A stretch of 64,000 nt of DNA, taken from Fereydounia khargensis (Eukaryota > Basidiomycota > Ustilaginomycetes > Urocystidales > Fereydouniaceae). Location: positions 372,001-436,000 of the forward strand of contig JAOCZO010000005.1 in the NCBI GenBank assembly GCA_026413255.1. The letters run 5' to 3'. Position 1 is the stretch's first letter. Each line of letters begins with the position of its first letter. The translations under genes were made by a program, and so were the position numbers. The notes below the pieces were generated by a model. It saw only the letters and a program-made list of their open reading frames with translations. It had not been told where the DNA came from and ran no database searches. This document shows positions 21,829-31,762 of this stretch, piece by piece.

Positions 21829-24174
21829 TTAACTACGGTCTGCCGGCCGTGTCCCACTTTGGAGCTCGCGGATCAGCTGCAAGGCCTCAGCTTCAACGTC
21901 GCCGCCTTCCCAAAACAGTCTGAAGATGGTCGATCTTGGGATGAGGCTTGTGGCTCGAAGGACCCGTGATTGGAAGGCTTGCTTCTTGCGCATGTCCGTC
22001 TCGCTCATAGAGCTGTCACTGCGGTCGTCGAGTGCTGACATGCCGGGGAAGTCAGTTGTTAAAGCCTTGGCCGTGTTAGGAGGAGGATAAGACGGTTCGA
22101 AGTATCCTACTCCAGAGGAGGGTTGAGAAAGGGCAGCTGCTGCTGGCGGCTTGATCAATGCATCGCCGGTGTTGACAGCCTTGGAAGTAGCATCGCGAGC
22201 CTTTGCAGTCTTGATGGTACTGCTGGTGCTTGAAGCGGTCGATGTTCTACTTAACCCTGGCCTGGGACTGCTGACGTCCCGGATGAAGATGCCGCGTACC
22301 TGACGAGGGCGCTCTGCTGCCAATGCAGAATACAACTCAAGGTCAAGCTCTCCCGAGTCACCGATAAGAATGAATTGAGACTCTTTGAACTCGTCGAGAA
22401 CCTTGCTCACGTTGGCACGCTTCCTCTCTCCAGCAGGCTCAAGCCAACTAGACAGGAGTGTTCGAGTGCCGCTGGGATAGTGCTTGAGAGTGGTGTGGGC
22501 GATGGGCAGCTTGACGGCGGCGAGAAAATCAGAAACGAGATAATGTAGCTCGAGAGGAGCGTTGGTAACATAATGCAGCCCCGCACCTGCCTTGGTCATA
22601 GCGTGATACCATCGAGATACTCCAGGTACCTCGCACTCATGATAGGGCAATACGAAGACATTGCGAAGAACGCGCTTGACGCCATGGAGAACGCCAGTAT
22701 GTTTGACAGTATCGTCAATGTCCGAGATTATGCGCACTTTGCGGTTGCCGTCCTCTTCAAGCTGATACCGGGCCCACTGAGTTGCGCCTAGTGGCTCGGT
22801 AAACTCTGTGGTCGCGTTGGAAACGTCTTGAGATGGTGCCAAGGAGGCTCGGACTTCAATTGCTTCGATGTCGTGCGGTTGTGCTTGGAGAGAGGAAGTA
22901 TGAAATGCACAGAAGCTGGAAAGCATGTGCCAAGGAACAACGAGACGATGTGAGAATTGCCCCGTCGAGTCGGTGGTCAGGCGAGTTGCAGCCAGAAGAA
23001 TTCTCTCTCCTGCCTCATTCTGAGCGACTGCACCACGGATGACAGGGGCTACCTCGATTCTGACGTCGACACCTGCTGAACGGTAGACCCAGTAAGACTT
23101 GAGTCTTTGATTGAGGTTAGCGTGAAGTTGATGGAGCTCATCAAAAGAGCGGCTGTTCCAGTAGAGCGACCCCCCGAGCGTGGAGGAAGTAGTTGGGGAG
23201 GGCATCGAAGAGAAGGAGGACGGATGGTTTCCAGTCTTTGGAATGTTGAGCCTCTGAGAAAAGGCAGGCTTTTGAGTAGTGCTTCTGGAAGGAGGATCCG
23301 TGTGATCCGACGACTCAAGTTTTTGGGCAGCCTTTGCGCTGGAAGAGTCAGTTGGGAGAGCACCCATGGTCTCAATGAGTTTGACGAGAGTTCGTTCGTC
23401 TGCTTCCTCAACGAGCTTGCCGATGGCCTTGTCAGACAGCTTGTGTCCGGGCTCGGGCTCAGAGGGGGAGAGACCACCGGGTGAGATGTCTAAAGGTTCC
23501 TCGGTCAGGGCGACATCGGAGCCTAGAACATGAGAAGAGACTGGTTCTGGAAGCTTTGGTAGTCCGGCGAGCTGCCTGGCCATTTGATTGAAGAGCCTTT
23601 GACTCTTAGAGGGACTGTCAGCGATTCTGGAGACAAAGCCATCGAGGGCAATGGTGAGTTCAATCTCTCCATCTTCCAAGTCCTCGGGAGCGTCGATGCT
23701 TGTCCAGGTCTGCGGATGTCTATCGCGAGCGACCTTACGCTGTGCCCATCCTGGTAGCAGGACGGGCGTATCCTTACCTGGACGGAACTTGGCGGTGCTG
23801 GCCTGGCGCGAGTTCTGGCGCTGAGAAGGCGTGGTGCCGGAATTGAGTCTATCGAGTTGAGGTCTGAGGGAGAGGCTGGTCATGGAGCGTGATTGAGATG
23901 GACCTGGTGAGGCAGACTGTGTGTAGGTGGGTTGGCTGAGATCCGAGACCTTCTGACGGAGATTGGAGGCCATTCCTTGCCAGTCTCGGGTAGCGAGATA
24001 GCTAGAGCCCGAGGAGAGGAGGTTGTTGGCCCGCGCCCTGATGTGGTAGCCAGTCATGCTGGAAGAGGACGGGGAAGACGCAGACGGATAAGCAGATTCA
24101 CAAGACTGTTGAGACTGGGAGAGCGGTGGGCGCTGGTCGCCGAAGACCGCTGGTGGGGGGGCGCGCCCAGCCAT
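21829..24174 (-). CDS. APP1: App1-type phosphatidate phosphatase
   Basis: A single exon gives 781 residues from the ATG at 24174; a later ATG at 24057 or in-frame ones further upstream are possible. The catalytic core contains IISDIDDTVKHTGVL near residue 490, the DxDxT signature of this haloacid-dehalogenase-like family. It is followed by FHYVTNAP-like GLHYVTNAPLELHYL and the acidic FILIGDSGELDLELYS. Yeast App1 is a Mg-dependent phosphatidate phosphatase that works with endocytic actin-patch proteins, making diacylglycerol from phosphatidate. Upstream of the core lies a C2-like region with RLVVPWHMLSSF. The N-terminal 250 residues and the 145-residue tail are Ser-rich and probably disordered. 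Confidence 0.88.
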   Translation of the reverse strand: MAGRAPPPAVFGDQRPPLSQSQQSCESAYPSASSPSSSSMTGYHIRARANNLLSSGSSYLATRDWQGMASNLRQKVSDLSQPTYTQSASPGPSQSRSMTSLSLRPQLDRLNSGTTPSQRQNSRQASTAKFRPGKDTPVLLPGWAQRKVARDRHPQTWTSIDAPEDLEDGEIELTIALDGFVSRIADSPSKSQRLFNQMARQLAGLPKLPEPVSSHVLGSDVALTEEPLDISPGGLSPSEPEPGHKLSDKAIGKLVEEADERTLVKLIETMGALPTDSSSAKAAQKLESSDHTDPPSRSTTQKPAFSQRLNIPKTGNHPSSFSSMPSPTTSSTLGGSLYWNSRSFDELHQLHANLNQRLKSYWVYRSAGVDVRIEVAPVIRGAVAQNEAGERILLAATRLTTDSTGQFSHRLVVPWHMLSSFCAFHTSSLQAQPHDIEAIEVRASLAPSQDVSNATTEFTEPLGATQWARYQLEEDGNRKVRIISDIDDTVKHTGVLHGVKRVLRNVFVLPYHECEVPGVSRWYHAMTKAGAGLHYVTNAPLELHYLVSDFLAAVKLPIAHTTLKHYPSGTRTLLSSWLEPAGERKRANVSKVLDEFKESQFILIGDSGELDLELYSALAAERPRQVRGIFIRDVSSPRPGLSRTSTASSTSSTIKTAKARDATSKAVNTGDALIKPPAAAALSQPSSGVGYFEPSYPPPNTAKALTTDFPGMSALDDRSDSSMSETDMRKKQAFQSRVLRATSLIPRSTIFRLFWEGGDVEAEALQLIRELQSGTRPADRS

Positions 24175-24413
24175 GAGAGATGCTCGAGGACTATGAGAGG
24201 CGAGCTGGGCGCATGGAGATGGACTGGCAGAGGTGTTGACCCATGCGTATCCGAGAGGGCGCAAGGTGACACGAGTTATGGTGGTGATGGCGATGGTGAT
24301 GGTGAAGAGAGTGTGGGGTGGTTGGAGGGGCCGAGTCGGTCGGGGAAGAGTGTTGGGAGTGTGATCTTTGATCTGCTGTAGCTGAGTGGAGGAGAGGTGT
24401 GTGGTGCTCGTCC

Positions 24414-24434
24414 GACTGACTGACTGACTGACTG
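24414..24434. repeat. GACT tetranucleotide repeat
   Basis: Five tandem GACT copies lie between APP1 and the MTHFR gene, upstream of the preferred APP1 start. Confidence 0.85.
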
Positions 24435-24911
24435 AGTGCCTGTCTTGGCGTTCTGCTGCCCACCCTCGGCCATTTCCGCACGGGTCAAGACAAGGAGGGA
24501 TGCGCACGTGCCTTTGTGTTTCGCGGTTGGGCTTCCCCGGGGTCTGCTCACGTAAGCAACACTACTCGCGGCCACGTTTTGGCGCGCTTGCGCTTGCGCT
24601 CTGCTTGGGCCCTGCCCTGGGGAGTCATGACTGGCCCGATAAAGAGAGGCGGGGAGAATAAAAAAAAAGGAGGAAGGAAAAGAAAATCCAAAATCCAAAA
24701 AAGGGTTTCTGGAAGAAAAAGAGTGTGAAATAATTAATCCAGTGCTGTAAAATCGTCCGTGAGCTGCAGCACTCTGCATCGGCGTCACACAGTGCAAGTC
24801 TACCAGACAGGCCATCTTCTGATTTCCTTCTTCCCAGAGACAAACGAGCCAGGCAGAAACACAGAGAGAGTGGGCACGAGTGTGGCCATCCTCTGCCTCA
24901 AGGTCAGCCAT

Positions 24912-24945
24912 CTGTCCACTGTCCACAGTCCACTGTCCACCGTCC
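24912..24945. repeat. GTCCACT-type direct repeats
   Basis: Four near-copies of (C)TGTCCAC/CAGTCCAC follow one another within 34 bp upstream of the MTHFR gene. They could be a cluster of binding sites or a simple repeat. Confidence 0.7.
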
Positions 24946-25263
24946 GCTCCCCGGATCCCCCCATTCAAGCTTCGCTCCGCCACCCTTCCTCGCCTTCCTT
25001 CACCTCTCCACTATCACCACCCCGTTCACTACCTCAAACAAGGGTTCCCTTCTGTTTCGATCTTTCCACGCACTGACTTCTGCTTTCCTAGATTCGGCTT
25101 GACTGGGAAAGCATCCGAGGTTTACCACGCCACCCACTGCTTCACTCGGTATAATCCCTTCTCTCTCCTGTCATTGCGGCCGCCAGACTATTACCGCTTT
25201 CTTTACGCCTCACAACAACCTTAGAACCTGTTCCGCTTCACCTAATCCCATTCAGCGCCCACA

Positions 25264-27159
25264 ATGTCCACGACTCCTGTCAAGGGTGACACCTCCTGGA
25301 AGATCACTAACAAGATCGCCCAGGCCGAGAAGGAAGGCCGAATCTGGTGGAGCTTCGAGTACTTTCCTCCTAGGACTGCTCAGGGTCTCACCAACCTCTA
25401 TGATCGTATTGAGCGCATGGCCGGTCTCGGCCCCGAGTTCGTAGACATCACCTGGAATGCCGGTGGCCGTACCTCCGATCTCACCTCCTCTCTTGTCAAG
25501 ACCGTCCAGAGCTACATCGGCCTCGAGACGTGCATGCACCTCACTTGCACAAACATGCCCCGCGAGAAGATCGACACTGCTCTAAAGGAGGCCAAGGAGT
25601 TTGGCTGCCGAAACATTCTAGCCCTTCGAGGCGACCCTCCTGCCGGTCACTCTGAGTGGGAGCCTCACGCCGCTGGCTTTACATACGCTCAGGAACTTGT
25701 CGAGTACATTCGCGAAAAGTACGGCGACTACTTTGCCATTGCTGTCGCTGGATTCCCCGAAGGCCACCCTGAGGCCACTCAGGGCAAGGAGAAGGAGCTC
25801 GAGCTGCTCAAGGCCAAGATCGATGCTGGTGCCGACTTCATCTTCACTCAGATGTTCTACGACTTTGACATCTTCCAGCAGTGGGTCAAGGATGTCCGCG
25901 CGGCCGGTATCACCGTTCCCATTGTACCTGGTGTCATGCCTATCCAGACCTACGGTGGTTTCCAGCGTGCCACCGCTCGATTCAGGACCATTGTCCCTCA
26001 GTACTTCCATGACGCTCTCGACCCCGTCAAGGACGATGACCAGAAGGTCAGGGAGGTCGGCACCAAGCTTGTTGGCGACATGTGCAAGAAGATTGTTGGA
26101 AGCGGCCTCGGAATCAGCGGCCTTCACATCTACACCATGAACCTCGAGAAGGGCTCCCGCATGCTGCTCGACTACCTCAACCTCACCCCATCCGTCAACC
26201 AGGTCAGCCCATTGCCATGGACCCCCAGTCTCACCCCCAAGAGGCGTGACGAAAAGATCCGTCCCATCTTCTGGGCCAACCGCGCAAAGAGCTACGTCAG
26301 CCGAACTGAGACATGGGATGAGTTCCCCAACGGAAGGTGGGGTGACGCTAGATCCCCTGCCTACGGTGACATTGACGCATATGGTGTCAAGTTGCGTTAC
26401 AGCAACGATGAGGTCAAGGAGCTCTGGGGGACGCCATCCACTCTCGACGAGATCAAGCTGCTCTTCAAGAACTTCTGTGCGGGTCAGATTAAGGCTCTGC
26501 CCTGGTCTGAGACCGGAATCGCTAAGGAGACGATGGTGATCAACGACAAGCTCATCAGGATGAACGAGCTCGGTTACCTCACCATCAACTCGCAGCCCGC
26601 CGTGGACGGTGCCAAGAGTGATGACAAGGTTCACGGCTGGGGCCCCAAGAATGGCTACGTCTACCAGAAGGCTTACCTCGAGTTCTTCGTGTCTCCTCAG
26701 CAACTCGACTCGCTCATCTCGCGCATTGAGGCCGACCCTCAAATCACTTACCACGCCGTAAACGCTCAGGGAGACATGCGCACCAATACCACTTCCGAGG
26801 CGCCCAACGCTGTCACCTGGGGAGTTTTCCCTCACTGCGAGATCATCCAGCCCACCATTGTCGAGTCGATCTCGTTCCTTGCCTGGAAGGATGAAGCCTA
26901 CGAGATTGGCCGCAACTGGGCCAAGTCTTATGAGCCTGATTCAGCATCGCGCAAGCTGCTCGAGTCCATGTTTGACTCTTTCTTCCTCGTCAATGTCGTT
27001 CACAACGACTTTAAGTCGGCCGACGCAATCTTTGAGCCTTTCATTGAAGCCTCTGCTGGTCAGGCGAACGGCAAATTGTCATCCATCAAGGATGCTGCCC
27101 TCAATGCCTCGTCAAACATCAAGGAAGCTGTCTCATCGGCCGTGAACGGAACTGCCTAA
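25264..27159 (+). CDS. MET13: Methylenetetrahydrofolate reductase
   Basis: One exon encodes 631 residues, the usual length for the two-domain eukaryotic enzyme. It reduces 5,10-methylene-THF to 5-methyl-THF with NAD(P)H and FAD, feeding methionine synthesis in the cytosol. The N-terminal TIM barrel shows WWSFEYFPPRT with the catalytic Glu at residue 32, LALRGDPPAG for folate and FAD contact, and VPGVMPIQTYGG. The C-terminal third (from about residue 340) is the regulatory domain that binds S-adenosylmethionine in eukaryotes. Yeasts keep two isozymes (Met12 and Met13); I cannot tell which this matches, so the symbol is nominal. Codon use is strongly C-ending, suggesting high expression. Confidence 0.95.
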   Translation: MSTTPVKGDTSWKITNKIAQAEKEGRIWWSFEYFPPRTAQGLTNLYDRIERMAGLGPEFVDITWNAGGRTSDLTSSLVKTVQSYIGLETCMHLTCTNMPREKIDTALKEAKEFGCRNILALRGDPPAGHSEWEPHAAGFTYAQELVEYIREKYGDYFAIAVAGFPEGHPEATQGKEKELELLKAKIDAGADFIFTQMFYDFDIFQQWVKDVRAAGITVPIVPGVMPIQTYGGFQRATARFRTIVPQYFHDALDPVKDDDQKVREVGTKLVGDMCKKIVGSGLGISGLHIYTMNLEKGSRMLLDYLNLTPSVNQVSPLPWTPSLTPKRRDEKIRPIFWANRAKSYVSRTETWDEFPNGRWGDARSPAYGDIDAYGVKLRYSNDEVKELWGTPSTLDEIKLLFKNFCAGQIKALPWSETGIAKETMVINDKLIRMNELGYLTINSQPAVDGAKSDDKVHGWGPKNGYVYQKAYLEFFVSPQQLDSLISRIEADPQITYHAVNAQGDMRTNTTSEAPNAVTWGVFPHCEIIQPTIVESISFLAWKDEAYEIGRNWAKSYEPDSASRKLLESMFDSFFLVNVVHNDFKSADAIFEPFIEASAGQANGKLSSIKDAALNASSNIKEAVSSAVNGTA

Positions 27160-27741
27160 GCCCTCACCATGACTTAAGGAAGCCTTGTGGCGTCCGAAGA
27201 GGTCTACTACTTCGCTTCAACCGCGACAATATTTGCCAGCCTCAATGCTGGCTATCCCTCATAGACACACCAGCGATTGATCTCTTGATCGCGGCTCGTG
27301 CGCTTGAGCTCACGATTTTACCAATCCCACTTACGATCACAACACCATCTAGCCGCTTCTTTCAACACAGATATACCTCACATATGCATTAGCAACAGTC
27401 TCAGCATTTTCATGAAAACATTTCCCTGGGTCGGACACTATCTACCGCCCCTCGTATCCCAAAAGCTCAACCCTTTGGTCCCAGCGCGTCGCGACGAGCG
27501 CATCGCCTGGATTGTCACCTCTCTTGTCTTTCTCTCTCGACCGTATTCCCTCTTGTCCCTGTATGACTAGTTCAACCTTGTCCCATTATTTGCCGTTCAA
27601 CACCTGCAATCTGACACACTTCCTATTAGAGGATGATTCCATCCATACCGCACTTCGATGCCTGTCTGTCTCATTTTCATGTTTGCAGATTGGTGTGGCG
27701 GGATACATTGACAGCTCTGGACGATCGGAGCTAACATGATG
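27160..27741. other. Convergent gap after the MTHFR gene
   Basis: About 580 bp of moderate GC between two converging genes. No frame is convincing. It is presumably two 3' untranslated regions. Confidence 0.5.
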
Positions 27742-28682
27742 CTAGGTCGTCTTGGCCGGCCCCTTTTCCCCGCCATTTGGCCCGTCATCTTTGCGTCCAT
27801 TATTTGGCGCACTCTCCGTAATGGAGGAAGGTAACGCAGGGAACGATGCTTCATCCGAAACATCAACCTTGGTGCTGCTACCTGGGTTGCGCCCCCCTCT
27901 TGATTGACCTGCTCCACGCCCCCGTCCCCTACCCCCACGGAACGAGCTGCTTGGGTTTGGACGCTCCTCCTTAGAATAGGCCTTGTAGTTAGACTGCCAA
28001 AGGCCATCTTGACCAGCCTTTTCAGAATCCCAGTCGCGCTTGTCAAGTTTTTCGAGTTTGCGTGCCCTGCTCTTTTCTCTCTCATCGTCGATGGCAAGCT
28101 GTGAAAATGGAGGGTGAAAGTGTAAGCAGTCGTCAAAGGAGAACAATTTTAGAGGGTTGCTTACCTGGATCTTCTTGGTCTCGACTGCCTTTCGTGCCCT
28201 TTCTTTCCTCTCCTGACGTTCCTTTTGAGTAATCTCGGAATATTGATCCTTGTCTTTCTCGACCAGCTCCCTGCGTTTCATGATGGCCTGGTTGTTGAGC
28301 CTTGCTCTTTCTATTCTGGCGTCCAACTCGTGTTTGGAGAGCTTCTCCCTGCTCGGACCACCGGTGAGATGACGGTCGGGATTTACATACTGCTGAGCTG
28401 GTCATACTGCTCCAGACGGCATCGATTCTATGAGCATACGACCATTTTGTATTTATGGATACTGCCAGCATACATACCCTTGGGCTTGTTTGTATTGATT
28501 GGCGGCTTGCCTTTGCCAGAAGTCTTGCCGGGCTCTTCGGTGGGTGACTTTGGTGCATGGTCAGACTTTGTCTGGCGTGGGGCAGTCTCTGGGTTTTGCT
28601 TCTGGCCCTGACCAAGCCCAGATTGCCCAGAGGCGGAATACTGGTCTAACGGCGGCGAAACACGTGAAGCGTCCTTGGACAT
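27742..28682 (-). CDS. CCDC9-like coiled-coil RGG protein
   Basis: Three exons (28682-28478, 28397-28165, 28098-27742) give 264 residues. The middle part, beginning QQYVNPDRHLTGGPSREKL, leads into a helix DARIERARLNNQAIMKRREL that resembles the start of animal CCDC9. The later KRDWDSEKAGQDGLW also resembles that family. An Arg/Gly-rich patch (RGGRGRGRGAGQSRGGR) follows, then a short tail containing SFPALP, a motif seen in RNA-associated proteins. CCDC9 is linked to exon-junction-complex RNPs in animals; an RNA-binding role here is inference. The first exon is a charged Pro/Gln/Lys linker. The frame is kept across both introns. Confidence 0.6.
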
Positions 28683-29115
28683 GGCCACCAAAGCTCGAGA
28701 TACCCTCGTGGCTTGACGCTGGGGATGGGGAGTGGATCAGGCCGTGACAGGTGCCAACAAAGACTTGGCGTCCGTGCGAGAAAGCGTCAGTTACCCGCAC
28801 AGCGGAAAAGTGTCAAACTGGGCAACAAAGCCACTGATGCGTGTGGGTGTGGGTCTTTGTTGGATCGGGACTTGAGCCTTTGATTGAATTGAATCGGGCG
28901 GCAGAATCGGCAAGTCGATCACGCTTAGCGGGGGTGGCAGTGGCAGTTTGCGGCAGAGTGCTGTGGTTAGGCGCGTGCACGCAGGCACTTGCACGCACAC
29001 TCCACCTCTGGAGACTTGAGTAATTCAATCCGACTAGACTCACCACTCGCAAGGTTCCCTCTCTACCACACGCTCCATACCTCGACTCAGCGTCCAACAG
29101 TCTATTACGATCACC
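28683..29115. promoter_or_regulatory. Divergent promoter region between the CCDC9-like gene and SKP1
   Basis: About 430 bp between divergent starts, with GTGTGGGTGTGGG-like sequence near 28840 and a C/T-rich leader before SKP1. No gene is seen. Confidence 0.5.
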
Positions 29116-29906
29116 ATGGTCTCTCTCACCACCTCGGACAACGAGCAGTTCACCGTCGACAGGGACGTTGCCGAGCGCTCGGTCCTCATCAAGCAGATGC
29201 TCGAAGGTACGATTCTTACTGACCTTGCATCCTGCACTCTGCTGCACCACAGGCTCGTGTCTGATTTTGACGTATCACTCTCACTGTCTCCCCATTACAG
29301 ACATTGGAGACACCGACCAGCCTATTCCTCTTCCCAACGTTTCTTCCAATGTGCTCAAGAAGGTATGCACCTTGCTCTCATTCACTAACACTGGCTATCC
29401 GTACTAACATACCACTCGACGCAGGTTCTCGAGTACTGCTCCCACCACCGTGGCGACCCCCCGCCCCCTGCTGACGATGCCGAGGAGTCGCGCAGGAGGA
29501 CCACCGATATCTCCGAGTGGGACTCAAAGTTCATCCAGGTCGACCAGGAGATGCTCTTCGAGATCATTCTTGCCGCCAACTACCTCGACATTAAGCCCCT
29601 TCTCGACGTCGGCTGCAAGACTGTGTAAGTCATGATGACCCTACTTGATCCAGTATCGACATTTCAATCTGATAGTTCCGCCTGAAACAGCGCCAACATG
29701 ATCAAGGGAAAGACCCCGGAGGAGATCCGAAAGCTTTTCAACATTGAGAACGACTTTACTCCCGAGGAGGAGGCACAGATCAGGAAGGAGAATGTACGTG
29801 ACACTACATCATCCCCAAGCATTACTTTGCCCTCTAGCGGACAGACTGATCTCCATTCTGCCTTCATCCTTTTTTGGCTTGACAGGAATGGGCCGAGGAC
29901 CGCTAG
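29116..29906 (+). CDS. SKP1: Skp1, SCF ubiquitin ligase adaptor
   Basis: Five exons (29116-29206, 29301-29362, 29425-29624, 29691-29793, 29886-29906) encode 158 residues. Skp1 bridges F-box proteins to Cul1 in SCF ubiquitin ligases, in nucleus and cytoplasm. The BTB/POZ half begins [20 protein letters not shown]. The F-box-binding C-terminal helices contain [20 protein letters not shown] and [20 protein letters not shown]. The final exon adds only EWAEDR, the family's typical ending, which confirms the last 21-base exon. Confidence 0.96.
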
Positions 29907-30595
29907 ATTCAGTTTGGCTGCAAACCCCATCCGAATTCCCAACCTGTCTCCCCAGCCATTCCATATTCAATGACATGTACTATTACCCCAACCACGTTCA
30001 ACGGGGCGCCGAATGAGCCTTTCAAACGACTATCAGCCGACTTTCCGCAGCAGCCAACGATTGAAAAAGGGGTGAGTACCCCGGAAAGGGGACGCGTAAG
30101 TTGCACTTCGTTCACGTTGAGTGGCGTTGATGAGGCGATGAAAACCTCCGCGTGCATGCGGAGCGACGCGCCACACATGGCGACCCCTCACAAATCCGCT
30201 CGAAGAAGGACCGCTAGATCTACAGGAGACTGAGCAAACCTGGTCTGGCTCGACTCAGCGTGATTACCGGATCGAGCCCAACGTGATCTCTCACTGGAAC
30301 ACCCATAGCCGCCTCACTTTACCTTGGTCACGATAGATGTTGAGAATATCACAGAGGGATACCGTATGTCCCCCTTCCCCTACAACTATGTGACAAGCAG
30401 GGGGAGAACGTTGCACTCTCTCTTCTTCCTTTCTCTGCCCGCTCCCGCTTCCGCTGACCCTGCTGATGGGTGCTTGGCGCTATAAACCGGCAGCAGGAGC
30501 GGAATCAAATCCGCAATCTACTTGATTTCCGTCCCTTCCAGAATCTCTGCTCCGCTCCAAGGTTCTTCTACCTCTACTCGACACTGTTGTCGACA
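29907..30595. other. Intergenic region between SKP1 and a Zn2Cys6 gene
   Basis: About 690 bp. It contains a perfect 6-bp hairpin CTCCGC/GCGGAG at 30145-30162 just after TGATGA-like boxes. A TATAAA-like element (GCTATAAACC) sits at about 30479-30488, some 110 bp before the next start codon. No protein gene is seen. Confidence 0.5.
30479..30488 (+). promoter_or_regulatory. TATA-like element
   Basis: The string GCTATAAACC stands in an otherwise GC-rich leader, about 110 bp upstream of the small Zn2Cys6 gene. It is a plausible TATA box, a sequence not obvious upstream of most other genes here. Confidence 0.4.
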
Positions 30596-31654
30596 ATGGC
30601 GGGACACATGAAGGCGGAAGAGGATCTCGGCATATACGGTGTGCCATTTGGTCCGGATGTTGCAAGCGCCGCCGCAGCCGCCGCCGGCGCCACTCCTGCT
30701 GTGGGCATAAACCCTGCCGTCAAATCCAAGCGTGTGCGTGTCGCCAAAGCGTGCGACCAATGTTGTGAGTATTCGTTCTAGCCAAGGGCTCCCCGCCCAA
30801 GTGCGCAAGTCTGACCCAGACGGTTACGGGGGTTATCTCTAGGGAAGCTCCACCGTCGCTGTTTTGGTCCGGACGAGTCAGGGAAATGCCTACGTTGCGA
30901 TCGCCTAGGCAAAGAGTGCACCTGGGATCAGGAGCAAGGGCGATTCACCAAGCAATCGGGTATCATTGCTCCCAAGGTGGTCGAGGAGAGCAGCGAGGCT
31001 CATACGGATCACTCGCCCCCTGCGAGGCCTGCAAAACGGCGACGCAAGGCTACTGCCAAGAGGAAGGCGAAGAATATGAAGGAGGAGGAAGGAGCCGAAC
31101 CCAACCGGGCCCACAACTCAGAGGTGTTGGACGGCATGCTCGGAATCAAGGGCTTGTCTCTAGCGCGTGAGACGGAGCAGCCATCCAAATTACATCCTCC
31201 GAATGGTGACCAGCTGCCTATGCCGCAGTGCGATGCAGGTTTTCTCGAAGGCTGCGTGTCGCTTACGCAGCGCTACGACGCACTTATCATCGCGTTTCCA
31301 ATGCTCCCAGGCGGCTTTGAGGCGCCACGCGAAGCCACTCGCATCGTCGACATGGGACTCGCTAGACTCGTCTGTCCGTCTGGCTACGATCTCCAGCTCG
31401 TCCAGCGAGATCCTCTCGGATTTCTCTCCTCCTTCGTCCATGGCTTGCGAGTGGCAGCAGCCCCGACCGCCGACCCCGCAACCTACTCGCCATTCACCAA
31501 CTCTCACGTTGCCTTGCCGCTCGACCAGAACACCGGACTGCCGCCAAGCTACTTCACCCTCCCCCTCGACCCGACGCTCGCACCTACTCCCAGCGCGCAG
31601 ACGCTCCATGACCTCATGCACGATGATGCTTGGCGCCACGGCTTTGCGGGCTAG
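30596..31654 (+). CDS. Small Zn2Cys6 zinc-cluster protein
   Basis: Two exons (30596-30764, 30843-31654) encode 326 residues. The intron falls inside the zinc cluster, and joining restores CDQCWKLHRRCFG...GKCLRCDRLGKEC, spacing C-x2-C-x6-C-x8-C-x2-C-x6-C. A very basic stretch follows (PAKRRRKATAKRKAKNMK), probably a nuclear localisation signal. The remaining 200 residues lack the usual fungal-specific middle domain. They include a Pro-rich region and DLMHDDAWRHGF at the end. It is presumably a DNA-binding regulator; targets are unknown. Confidence 0.8.
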
Positions 31655-31762
31655 TCGCCAAAGTTTCCTACCACGCCTCGCTCGCCATGCCGCACCCTCA
31701 TTCTAGAATGTAATACTACAAGATTGCATTGTGTTTTTCAGTAGCTGAAGACATTGCTCCAG

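Larger units (their letters stand above)
24175..25263. promoter_or_regulatory. Divergent promoter region between APP1 and the MTHFR gene
   Basis: About 1.1 kb separates the two starts. It holds a GACT tandem repeat (24414-24434), an A-rich patch near 24655-24720, and a set of GTCCACTGTCCAC repeats (24912-24945). The last 250 bp before the MTHFR start are pyrimidine-rich leader. No extra gene is seen. Confidence 0.5.

Noticed and set aside
24175-24507. 111 extra N-terminal codons of APP1
   Set aside because: They translate simple repeats (GACT, GTGATG) with no conserved feature; the downstream ATG at 24174 is preferred, with some uncertainty.
25618-26835. A 405-codon minus-strand frame inside the MTHFR gene
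   Set aside because: It is the complement of strongly codon-biased MTHFR sequence; low stop frequency there follows from C-ending codons.
30120-30240. Possible C/D box snoRNA (TTGATGA, a hairpin, then CTGA) between SKP1 and the zinc-cluster gene
   Set aside because: No terminal stem brings the boxes together, the C box departs from consensus, and no guide to rRNA can be shown by eye.
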